IMG/VR virus record: IMGVR_UViG_3300014819_000021
Location: 1 to 28,371 of that record
Strand: one strand, 5' to 3'
From: a virus
DNA length: 28,371 nt
Shown here: positions 21,994 through 28,371 of the stretch, in pieces
How positions within the stretch are numbered: the first letter of the stretch is position 1
How the letters are laid out: each line of letters opens with the position of its first letter
The notes under the pieces: model-generated
The model's input: the letters and a program-made list of their open reading frames with translations, nothing else
Told to the model about the DNA's origin: nothing
Databases searched by the model: none
Program-made: the position numbers and the translations under genes

Positions 21994-22189
21994 ACTACAT
22001 GAGACCCTATTGGGTAGAAGACTTATAGAAGGTACATTACCAGATATTGCCAATCAGCTTAAAAGAATAGCTGATGCTTTAGAAAACAAAGAGATTAGAA
22101 CAGAGAATGCATTAACCAATTTAATCACCCATTTTCCTAATGATATGGAATTAGGAAAAGAAATTAGAAAAAGATGGCAGAAGAAATAA
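21986..22189 (+). CDS. Conserved small phage protein (MPELHETxxGRRLIEGTLP), 67 aa
   Basis: The N-terminus, MPELHETLLGRRLIEGTLPD, then IANQLKRIADALE, is a pattern I recall from many Bacteroidota phage and prophage small proteins, where its function is unknown. A helix of the type IxxxLxRIAxALE suggests a coiled-coil dimer. The basic tail (EIRKRWQKK) overlaps the following gene by 16 bases. There is no signal peptide or membrane segment. Confidence 0.7.
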   Translation: MPELHETLLGRRLIEGTLPDIANQLKRIADALENKEIRTENALTNLITHFPNDMELGKEIRKRWQKK

Positions 22190-22323
22190 TAAAAGACATA
22201 GAACCTGAATTAACCTTAAAAGGTGTTATAGAATTCCTTGAATATGAGGAAGCAATGACAACAGACAAAACTACAGCAAGTAGAATTAGAACACTATTAA
22301 AAATTATGGGAGTATGGAATTAG
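22174..22323 (+). CDS. Small hypothetical protein, 49 aa
   Basis: A 49-codon frame fills the gap between its neighbours, overlapping the previous gene by 16 bases and the nuclease start by ten. The product MAEEIIKDIEPELTLKGVIE, then FLEYEEAMTTDKTTASRI, is acidic and helical. The coding quality is normal and the fit to the space is good. No family is recognised. Confidence 0.55.
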   Translation: MAEEIIKDIEPELTLKGVIEFLEYEEAMTTDKTTASRIRTLLKIMGVWN

Positions 22324-22796
22324 AAGATATCATGCAACAATCTATAGAAATTATGGAGAATGACTTTTATGCTAAACCATTTAAGTTTTCTTATAGTAGT
22401 TTAAATAAACTTTCATGGAACCCACAGGCTTTCTATCAAATGTATGTACTTGGAAACAGGGAAGAAAAAACAGAATCTTATTTAGTTAATGGTAAAATTA
22501 TACATGCTCTTTTACTAGAAGAAGATAAGTTTAATGACCAGTTTATTATTAGTCCAGGTAAACTTCCTAATGATAGCACTAGAATGGTTATAGACAGAGT
22601 GTTTGCTCATGCTCAAGAACTACAAGCTAATGGAGATCAAAGAACAGAATTTACAGACTTTAGTGATGCTGTACTTGATGTACTTAAAGACATCAACTTA
22701 CATCAGAGTCTAAAGACAGACCAACAACGTATAGACAAGATGTATACACCAGAAGCTATAAGCTATTGGGAATTTCTTATATCTAAAGGTAATTAA
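22314..22796 (+). CDS. RecB-like PD-(D/E)XK nuclease, N-terminal half ended by in-frame TAA, 160 aa
   Basis: This is the first half of a RecB/Cas4-type exonuclease of the sort found in phage recombination modules. It has SYSSLNKLSWNPQAFYQMYV and the family motif GKIIHALLLEE, in which the His (GxxxH) helps form the active site. A TAA at 22794-22796 interrupts it; the same frame then continues with no other stop to 23342. The AAT TAA ACT context could come from a single AAA-to-TAA change (Lys codon lost). Alone, this half lacks the metal-binding Asp and Lys residues. Readthrough, a recent mutation or a sequence error are all possible. Confidence 0.75.
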   Translation: MELEDIMQQSIEIMENDFYAKPFKFSYSSLNKLSWNPQAFYQMYVLGNREEKTESYLVNGKIIHALLLEEDKFNDQFIISPGKLPNDSTRMVIDRVFAHAQELQANGDQRTEFTDFSDAVLDVLKDINLHQSLKTDQQRIDKMYTPEAISYWEFLISKGN

Positions 22797-22853
22797 ACTC
22801 TTATAGATCAAGAAACTTATGACTTTTGTAAGACAGGAGTTGACCTTATTAAG

Positions 22854-23342
22854 ATGAACCCTCAGATATGTAACCTTATAGGGTGTAACCTTAATGAGTT
22901 TGATAACAAAGAAGTGTTCAATGAAATACCTTTGGAATGTAATATTAATAATAAATCATTTGGTCTTAAGGGTATTATAGATAACATAGTAATAGATCAT
23001 GATAATAAAATGATTTATATAAATGATATAAAAACTACTAGTAAAGATCTTAAGGATTTTCCTGAATCAATAGAATTTTATAATTATTGGATGCAAGCTG
23101 CAATTTATTCTACGATTATTGCAATAAAATTCATAAATTTAATTGATGGGGGATACCAAATGAAGTTTCACTTTGTTGTAATAGATAAAGCATATCAAGT
23201 ATATCCTTTCCCTGTTAGTGATAACACTCTAAATAATTGGTTTAACAAACTCACTGACACTTTAGAGAAAGCTAACTGGCATTATACAAACAAGAATTAT
23301 GAATTACCTTATGATTTTGCAATGGGTAAAGTAGTTCTATAA
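22854..23342 (+). CDS. RecB-like nuclease, C-terminal half with the active site, 162 aa
   Basis: Same frame as the upstream half. The nearest start after the TAA is this ATG at 22854; 19 codons between the TAA and here (TLIDQETYDFCKTGVDLIK) read like normal protein. It carries the PD-(D/E)XK core: FGLKGIIDNIVID with the first Asp, IYINDIKTTS with Asp-x-Lys, and the QxxxY helix (MQAAIYSTIIA). Together with the preceding half it forms a typical full-length exonuclease of about 340 aa. As a separate protein it would lack the GxxxH motif, so activity is doubtful. Confidence 0.75.
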   Translation: MNPQICNLIGCNLNEFDNKEVFNEIPLECNINNKSFGLKGIIDNIVIDHDNKMIYINDIKTTSKDLKDFPESIEFYNYWMQAAIYSTIIAIKFINLIDGGYQMKFHFVVIDKAYQVYPFPVSDNTLNNWFNKLTDTLEKANWHYTNKNYELPYDFAMGKVVL

Positions 23343-23354
23343 AGAAATATAAAA

Positions 23355-23915
23355 ATGATAGATAAACTCTATGGAAAATACTTTCAAAAATCTAGATCGT
23401 TTCTATATCCAGCATTAGGTATAAAACGTACAAGCTCCACTATGCCTTCTGGTACTTATGTATCACTCACTGGTAAAATAGAACCAGAAGATATAAAGCT
23501 TATATGTACTTTTCAACAAACAGATAGTGAAGAGTTTAAACTATTTGAAGAACAAATGTTACTCAGTAACCCTCTGTTTGTTGAAAAAATACCTGTTAAA
23601 GATTACAATCTGTATGTGTTTGATTTGGAAATATATCAAGCTGATTATTTTAATTTTCTTCTTGGTAAATATTCTAGATTATCTGCTCACTTAAAAAGAG
23701 CTATCAAAAACTATTATGGTGAGAAATCAGCAGAATATAAGTATATAGAAACCTATCTACATCCTGAAAAATATTTTGAAGTGTATGCAAAACTATTAGA
23801 TATTGATGTTGAAACATTGAAAGCATCTGGAGAACTATGTGATCCATGTGACTTAAATAAAGAAACATTAAAAATTCCTCAAGAAGATTTGGAAGTAATA
23901 AATAAAATATCTTAG
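23355..23915 (+). CDS. Hypothetical protein, 186 aa
   Basis: Unrecognised. The first part is basic (MIDKLYGKYFQKSRSFLYPA then LGIKRT) and the middle has a beta/alpha pattern (DYNLYVFDLEIYQADYFNFL). The C-terminal region contains LYTY-like helices and LDIDVETLKASGELCDPCDL, with a CDPC pair. I recall similar proteins beside the nuclease and polymerase genes in crAss-like phages, without a function. It is 12 bases from the nuclease gene. A promoter candidate lies within its last codons. Confidence 0.7.
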   Translation: MIDKLYGKYFQKSRSFLYPALGIKRTSSTMPSGTYVSLTGKIEPEDIKLICTFQQTDSEEFKLFEEQMLLSNPLFVEKIPVKDYNLYVFDLEIYQADYFNFLLGKYSRLSAHLKRAIKNYYGEKSAEYKYIETYLHPEKYFEVYAKLLDIDVETLKASGELCDPCDLNKETLKIPQEDLEVINKIS

Positions 23916-23920
23916 CTTTG
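23888..23920 (+). promoter_or_regulatory. Bacteroidota-type promoter upstream of the 135-aa gene
   Basis: TTTG (23888-23891), 21 bases, TAGCTTTG (23913-23920) matches the Bacteroidota consensus TTTG-N19-21-TAnnTTTG. The -7 box overlaps the stop of the preceding gene, and the transcript would start only about ten bases before the ATG at 23935. It makes the short gene that follows, bounded by a terminator at 24368, a potential separate unit. Confidence 0.55.
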
Positions 23921-23934
23921 TAAAAAAATCAAGT

Positions 23935-24342
23935 ATGAACAACACAATGTTATTAATCACGTCTAGCTGGGGAGAAAAAAAGACGTTTAAACTTATCCCA
24001 GCAAGTCAAGAAGCTGTCTATAATGAAGCTATCTTTGATATTGATGCTAAAGTATTAGCACTTATTGGTAAAGAAAAAAAAGATACCATGCACATGCTAG
24101 CCAAGCTTAATGAATGGGGAGATCCTGTTACAATGAAGATTGGTAAAAGAAGTAATGGTAAAGATTATGCTGAAGAACGTAAGACTATAGAAACTTTCTA
24201 TGAGTATTACATTGAGGATATTAAAGAAATAGAAAGTTTTGTTAAGTCAGTGGCAGTTAATGGTAAAGATTTTGATCTTAAACCTTTCTTAGAATCTAAA
24301 GAAAAGCCTCAAGTTGCACCAAAGAACATTATAACTGCATAG
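23935..24342 (+). CDS. Hypothetical protein, 135 aa
   Basis: Unrecognised small protein with mixed alpha/beta character (MLLITSSWGEKKTFKLIPAS, TFYEYYIEDIKEIESFVKSV) and a basic, proline-rich tail. It lies between a promoter match and an intrinsic terminator, so it could be transcribed as a single gene, possibly at a high level. Its place beside the polymerase suggests a replication accessory role, but no motif supports a particular function. The start follows AAGT with a TAAAAAAATC leader. Confidence 0.7.
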   Translation: MNNTMLLITSSWGEKKTFKLIPASQEAVYNEAIFDIDAKVLALIGKEKKDTMHMLAKLNEWGDPVTMKIGKRSNGKDYAEERKTIETFYEYYIEDIKEIESFVKSVAVNGKDFDLKPFLESKEKPQVAPKNIITA

Positions 24343-24367
24343 GGTTTTGTTCATAATAACCAAACTT

Positions 24368-24390
24368 AGCAGACAATGTCTGCTTTTTTT
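24368..24390 (+). terminator. Intrinsic terminator before the polymerase gene
   Basis: AGCAGAC (24368-24374) and GTCTGCT (24378-24384) form a perfect 7-bp stem with a three-base loop, followed by seven T residues. It separates the 135-aa gene from the polymerase, which therefore probably depends on readthrough or on a promoter in the 40 bases that follow. Confidence 0.75.
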
Positions 24391-24429
24391 GGCTCTAAAG
24401 GGGAAACAGCTTAACTGAATATTATAAAA

Positions 24430-26367
24430 ATGGCAGAAGAAATAAAACCACACTGGGTAATGGATTATGAAACTTTATGTAATTGTTTCATAGCAGTGTT
24501 TGAACATTATAAAACAGAGGAAAGAAAGCTGTTTGTTGTTTGCAAACAGAGAAATGACTTTCCTGAATTTATTAAGTTCTTGAATGAGTGTAAGTCCAAA
24601 AATCAATGGCATATTTCCTATAATGGATTGGGCTTTGATGCACAGATTACACAGAAACTTCTTGATAAACAAAAAGACTTATTAAACTTTGATACTGAAT
24701 CACTTATAAAGTTTATTTATAACTATGCACAACAAGTGATAGATAAAAATAATAAAGGTGACTTTGCTGAGTATGCTCCTTATAAACTTAAGATTAAACA
24801 GATAGATGTTTTTAAGCTTAATCACTGGGACAATAAAGCAAAGATGAGTAGTTTAAAGTGGATACAATATTCTATGGATTGGAAGAATGTAGAGGTGATG
24901 CCTCATAGACATGACCAACCTGTAACAGATGATCACACTTTGAATTCTATCATAGATTATTGTATTAATGATGTACAGTCTACTAAAGAAGTTTTTAATC
25001 ATTCTAAAGAACAAATATCTCTTAGACAGACTCTCACTAAAGAATATGGTATTGATCTATATTCTGCATCTGAGCCACGTATTTCCAAAGAACTCTTTTT
25101 ACATTTCCTAGAACAGAAGACTGGTATATCTAAAACTGATCTAAAAACACTACGTACTCCTAGAGATTATATAGTGTTAGCAGACTGCATCCTTCCATAT
25201 GCACAATTTCAAACTCCTGAGTTTAATAAAGTGTTGGATTATTTCCGTACTAAAGTGATTACATCTACTAAAGACGGATTTAAATATACACTTGACTTTA
25301 AAGGAGTGAAGATTGATTATGGATTGGGTGGTATCCATGGTGCTATATCTAGTGGAGTGTATGAAGCTAAACAAGGCTGGACAATAATGACGTCTGACGT
25401 TACTAGTTTCTATCCTAATTTAGCCATTAAGAATAACTTTGCTCCAGCTCATCTACCACAACAAGATTTTGGTCAGTTGTATGAATGGTTCTTTGAAGAA
25501 AGAAAGAAGATACCTAAGACAGATCCTAAGAACTATGTGTATAAGATTATCCTGAATTCTACTTATGGTTTAACAGGTGATGCTAATAGCTTTCTGTATG
25601 ATCCTAAAATGACTATGCAAATCACTATTAATGGTCAACTACTATTATCAAAACTTGCAGAAATGGTAAGTTTAGCTATTCCAGAGTGTCAACCTCTCAT
25701 GCTAAATACAGATGGTATGGAGATGATGATACCTAATAATAGAGTGGATGACTATATGAAAGTGTGTGCAGAATGGGAGAAACTTACACAACTAGCTCTT
25801 GAACATGACCAATATAGTAAGATGATCATTAGAGATGTAAATAACTATATGGCCATAACTCAAAAAGGTAAAGTGAAGTGCAAAGGTGCATTTGAATGGG
25901 AAGACTTAGATAAAAAGAAAGTAGCTACATTCCATAAGAATAAAAGCTTTCTTATTATTCCTAAGGCTATATATGCATTCTTTGTACATGGAACCAAGCC
26001 TGAAGACTTTCTAGCTCAAAATCAAAACATCTTTGACTATTGTGGTGCAGTTAAAGCTAAAGCAGGATGGCACTTTGTAGACAGAAGAATAGTAGATGGT
26101 GAACTAGTTAACACTCCTTTACAGAGTATGGTGAGATATTATATTTCTAATACAGGAGGTAAGATGGTAAAGTGTCATCAGGATGCACGGGAAATCCAGG
26201 TAGAGTCAGGAGAATGGTTACAAACCACAGTAAATAAGTTAGATGCTTCTAAAGATTATAATACTTATGATATCAATTTAAAGTATTATTTAGAAGAGAT
26301 CTATAAACAAATTGAAGGAATTCAAACTGTAACTTACAAAAGTATGGTGCAGCTTTCCTTATTCTAG
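24430..26367 (+). CDS. Family-B DNA polymerase with 3'-5' exonuclease, 645 aa
   Basis: The N-terminal exonuclease has motif I DYET at residues 12-15, motif II SYNGLGFDAQI, and motif III YCINDVQSTKEVF. The polymerase has motif A DVTSFYPN near residue 323, motif B KIILNSTYG near residue 372, and motif C LNTDGMEM near residue 426, where the family norm is DTDS; the essential second Asp is kept while the first Asp is Asn and Ser is Gly. At 645 aa it is short, as in crAss-like phage PolB. It is the replicative enzyme for this genome and works with the DnaB helicase and primase upstream. Confidence 0.9.
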   Translation: MAEEIKPHWVMDYETLCNCFIAVFEHYKTEERKLFVVCKQRNDFPEFIKFLNECKSKNQWHISYNGLGFDAQITQKLLDKQKDLLNFDTESLIKFIYNYAQQVIDKNNKGDFAEYAPYKLKIKQIDVFKLNHWDNKAKMSSLKWIQYSMDWKNVEVMPHRHDQPVTDDHTLNSIIDYCINDVQSTKEVFNHSKEQISLRQTLTKEYGIDLYSASEPRISKELFLHFLEQKTGISKTDLKTLRTPRDYIVLADCILPYAQFQTPEFNKVLDYFRTKVITSTKDGFKYTLDFKGVKIDYGLGGIHGAISSGVYEAKQGWTIMTSDVTSFYPNLAIKNNFAPAHLPQQDFGQLYEWFFEERKKIPKTDPKNYVYKIILNSTYGLTGDANSFLYDPKMTMQITINGQLLLSKLAEMVSLAIPECQPLMLNTDGMEMMIPNNRVDDYMKVCAEWEKLTQLALEHDQYSKMIIRDVNNYMAITQKGKVKCKGAFEWEDLDKKKVATFHKNKSFLIIPKAIYAFFVHGTKPEDFLAQNQNIFDYCGAVKAKAGWHFVDRRIVDGELVNTPLQSMVRYYISNTGGKMVKCHQDAREIQVESGEWLQTTVNKLDASKDYNTYDINLKYYLEEIYKQIEGIQTVTYKSMVQLSLF

Positions 26368-26403
26368 TTAAATAAAAAAGTTTAAAATAAACCAATAAAT
26401 TTT

Positions 26404-27261
26404 ATGCCAAGTAAAATTCCGTTCTATTCAGAACAAGATTTAAGAAAAGCTAGTCTTCCTAACCATGGAGGACGTTATGCCGTAGTAGCTCACGGTGATG
26501 TTATAGATAATGCATTAAACCAAATAGCTAAAGCTGGTTTTACAGTTAAGAATACACAATATAAAATGAGTAATGATGGTAATATAGCTCAAGGAGTTTA
26601 TCATCTAGACTATGCAAATGATCCTGATATGGGGATGATGTTTGCATGGAGTAATAGTTATAATAAAACCATGAGATTTAAATGTGCTGTTGGTGCATAT
26701 GTATTTATATGCAGTAATGGTGTAGTGAGTGGTGATATGGGTAGCTATTCACGTAAGCATTCTGGTACAGCATTACAAGATGTAGTAAATGAAATTACTC
26801 ACCAAATAAATCATGCTAAAGAACACTATGATTTATTATTACATGATAAGGAAATGCTTAAGAATATTAATCTTAGCCCTAAAGACAAAGGTACAATATT
26901 AGGTCAGTTGTTTGCTGATGATGAAATCCTCACTCTCACTCAAGTGGGTATAGTTAAACGTGAGATAGATAAACCATCTCATAATTATAACTCAGATGTT
27001 AATTCAGCATGGACTATGTACAATCATATCACCCTTGCATTAAAAGAGTCTCATCCTAGTACCTTTATGAAAGATCATCAAAGAGTACATGGATACTTTG
27101 TAGATGCATTTGGTCAGCTTGTTACACCTTCACCTATACATAATTCTGTACAAGATGAAGATGAAGAAGTGTATGAAGTAGTTAGTCCAGAACCAGTGAG
27201 TCCAGCAGGAGGCTCTGATTTTGATATAGATAGAAATACATACGGAGTGAATTTTCTCTAA
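26404..27261 (+). CDS. DUF932-like protein, 285 aa
   Basis: The middle (FAWSNSYNKTMRFKCAVGAY, then VFICSNGVVSGD) matches the DUF932 / phage-plasmid-like protein signature, which has a conserved NSYDxxxxFrxxxGxxxxVCSNGxxxG block. The family is widespread in phages and plasmids, near replication or recombination genes, and its role is not established. The last 40 residues are acidic and proline-containing (QDEDEEVYEVVSPEPV), probably a flexible tail. The gene follows PolB after 36 bases and ends at a terminator hairpin. Confidence 0.75.
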   Translation: MPSKIPFYSEQDLRKASLPNHGGRYAVVAHGDVIDNALNQIAKAGFTVKNTQYKMSNDGNIAQGVYHLDYANDPDMGMMFAWSNSYNKTMRFKCAVGAYVFICSNGVVSGDMGSYSRKHSGTALQDVVNEITHQINHAKEHYDLLLHDKEMLKNINLSPKDKGTILGQLFADDEILTLTQVGIVKREIDKPSHNYNSDVNSAWTMYNHITLALKESHPSTFMKDHQRVHGYFVDAFGQLVTPSPIHNSVQDEDEEVYEVVSPEPVSPAGGSDFDIDRNTYGVNFL

Positions 27262-27274
27262 CCCAAAACCAACA

Positions 27275-27314
27275 GGGAGTGGTTGCAATTTGTGACCACT
27301 TCCTAATTTTTATT
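27275..27314 (+). terminator. Intrinsic terminator after the DUF932-like gene
   Basis: GGGAGTGGTTGC (27275-27286) and GTGACCACTTCC (27292-27303) form a 12-bp stem with three G-U pairs and a five-base loop, followed by TAATTTTTATT. The small membrane peptide and kinase genes start right after it. Confidence 0.75.
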
Positions 27315-27416
27315 ATGGAATATAAAAGAAAAAATACAATACTGGGATGGATATATCATATCTATTTAGTAATTTTGTCAATGACTAAAAAACCACCGTA
27401 TGATCATAGGAATTAA
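27315..27416 (+). CDS. Tiny membrane peptide, 33 aa
   Basis: A 33-codon frame starts at the ATG directly after the terminator and overlaps the kinase start by 17 bases. The product has one hydrophobic segment (ILGWIYHIYLVILSM) between basic ends (MEYKRKN and TKKPPYDHRN), as in a small single-pass membrane protein. It resembles the other tiny membrane peptides in this genome. Without relatives to compare, it could also be a spurious frame. Confidence 0.4.
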   Translation: MEYKRKNTILGWIYHIYLVILSMTKKPPYDHRN

Positions 27417-28053
27417 TGGATACTCAGGCAGTGGAAAAGACACTGTAGGTATTATTATACAATATTTAAATTGTTCTAACAAAGGAGAACTAAGTATAGA
27501 AGATGTAATAAAAGATTATTCTGAACACGAGTGGTGGTTAGAAGATCAATCAGGATGGGAAGTAATGAAGTTTGCAGGTAAGCTTAAAGACATAGCTTCT
27601 CACCTTACAGGTATAGATAGAGAAAACTTTGAAGACCAAGAGTTTAAAAAAACTGTTCTAAATAGAGAATGGTGGACTCCTTGTGATGAAGGTATGCAAC
27701 CTATGACTGTAAGAGATTTATTACAAAAGTTAGGTACAGAGTGTATGAGAACAGGACTACACACTAACACATGGGTGAATGCTTTATTTGCAGATTACAA
27801 AGCAGATGAAGAAGGATACTATCCTAATTGGGTAATTACAGACACTAGGTTTACTAATGAAGCTCAGGCTATCAAAGATAAAAAAGGTATAATTATTAGA
27901 GTGGATAGACCTGGAGTTAGTCCTATCAATGCTCATCCTTCAGAAACAGGACTTGATGATTGGAAGTTTGACTATAAAATAGCTAATATATCTGGTATAT
28001 ATGAACTAAAAGAAGCAGTTGAAAATATTTTAAAACATGCTAAACTATTATGA
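27400..28053 (+). CDS. Deoxynucleoside monophosphate kinase, 217 aa
   Basis: P-loop GYSGSGKDT at residues 7-15 is followed by the dNMP-kinase pattern of phage enzymes (KFAGKLKDIASHLTG, RDLLQKLGTECMRTG, and WVITDTRFTNEAQAI, in which D and R bind substrate). It would phosphorylate dNMPs released from host DNA to supply phage replication. The length is normal for phage dNMP kinases of the T4/T5 type. The stop overlaps the MazG start (ATGA), so both belong to a nucleotide-metabolism pair. Confidence 0.88.
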   Translation: MIIGINGYSGSGKDTVGIIIQYLNCSNKGELSIEDVIKDYSEHEWWLEDQSGWEVMKFAGKLKDIASHLTGIDRENFEDQEFKKTVLNREWWTPCDEGMQPMTVRDLLQKLGTECMRTGLHTNTWVNALFADYKADEEGYYPNWVITDTRFTNEAQAIKDKKGIIIRVDRPGVSPINAHPSETGLDDWKFDYKIANISGIYELKEAVENILKHAKLL

Positions 28054-28371
28054 AACCAACACCATTAAGCAGAGACTTCTTAGTTAAGAGAGGTTTCTGC
28101 TGCCATAATGGTTGTAAAAACTTTCCTTATATGACATTTAAAGAGTATCAAGAAAGAGCTGTAGAAACAGCAATTTATGGAGCAGGAAATGCTATCATCT
28201 ATCCTGCACTAGGCCTAGCTAATGAAGCAGGTGAAGTGTTAGGAAAAATTAAAAAAGTTCTTAGAGATAAGAATGGTGACTTTGATCATCTAGACACTAG
28301 AATGGCTATTGCTGATGAGATAGGAGATGTCCTATGGTATATGGCTGGGCTATGTAAAGAGTTTGATATTT
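28050..28371 (+). CDS. mazG: MazG-like nucleotide pyrophosphohydrolase, partial
   Basis: The gene runs off the window. The MazG metal-binding pattern is present: LANEAGEVLGKIKK (ExxE) and ADEIGDVLWYMAGL (ExxD), which hydrolyse NTPs or dNTPs to monophosphates and can lower ppGpp during infection. The first 27 residues carry a different motif, RGFCCHNGCKNFPY, which resembles the cysteine-rich DUF5522 motif (RGxCCxxGCxNCPY) with the last Cys changed to Phe. It starts in an ATGA overlap with the kinase. Confidence 0.85.
   Translation, partial: MKPTPLSRDFLVKRGFCCHNGCKNFPYMTFKEYQERAVETAIYGAGNAIIYPALGLANEAGEVLGKIKKVLRDKNGDFDHLDTRMAIADEIGDVLWYMAGLCKEFDI

Noticed and set aside
22794-24342. Stop-codon recoding (TAG or TAA as sense), known in some crAss-like phages
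   Set aside because: The interrupting codon in the nuclease is TAA, which ends many genes normally here, and TAG endings of the polymerase, 135-aa gene and MoxR gene fall at sensible protein ends or junctions. Standard code fits best.
1-28371. CRISPR array or IS element
   Set aside because: No regularly spaced repeats and no transposase motifs or terminal inverted repeats were seen on either strand.

Overview
This window looks like part of the genome of a tailed double-stranded DNA phage that infects a Bacteroidota host. It is AT-rich and tightly packed, with many ATGA or TAATG stop/start overlaps and almost no non-coding DNA. Start codons are preceded by AT-rich TAAAA-like leaders rather than clear Shine-Dalgarno sites. 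Two promoters fit the Bacteroidota pattern TTTG-N19-21-TAnnTTTG. The gene set (SNF2-like helicase, uracil-DNA glycosylase, MoxR ATPase plus VWA protein, DnaB, Sak4-like ATPase, SSB-like protein, DnaG-like primase, PD-(D/E)XK nuclease, small family-B polymerase, dNMP kinase, MazG) and its division into opposed blocks resemble crAss-like phages (Crassvirales). That placement is from memory of gene content, not from a search. The standard stop codons work throughout; TAG does not look recoded.

Layout. (1) 1-6153, + strand: about 18 small, mostly unrecognised genes, with tiny membrane peptides, a zinc-ribbon protein, a DUF6915-like and a DUF4241-like protein, a lipoprotein and a GIY-YIG homing endonuclease. 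(2) 6154-6332: non-coding leader with nested complementary segments. (3) 6333-12380: helicase, UDG, MoxR-type AAA+ ATPase and VWA protein, with one small antisense gene (7811-8110) that has its own promoter. This block ends at a strong bidirectional terminator. (4) 12454-16082, - strand: lysis and adsorption genes (two membrane proteins including a holin candidate, a membrane-anchored protein, an M15 peptidase endolysin, tail-fibre-like proteins, a small basic protein). (5) 16083-16201: AT-rich divergent region with promoter signals, a possible origin. (6) 16202-28371, + strand: replication and nucleotide metabolism, starting with a free-standing DnaA domain IV protein and ending inside a MazG gene; terminators at 20420, 24368 and 27275 divide it.

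How the genes may work together (inference). The DnaA-like protein may mark the origin. DnaB, primase, the SSB-like protein and PolB would form the fork. The Sak4-like ATPase and RecB-like nuclease suggest recombination. UDG, dNMP kinase and MazG would manage uracil and the nucleotide pool.

Most unusual points: a CCCTTTC slippery heptamer directly before the MoxR stop, with a 39-codon open -1 frame running into the VWA gene; a homing-endonuclease insertion that appears to have duplicated the start of the next gene; the structured leader before the helicase; an in-frame TAA splitting the RecB-like nuclease; and a DnaG-like primase that has lost its zinc ligands and apparently the Toprim glutamate.
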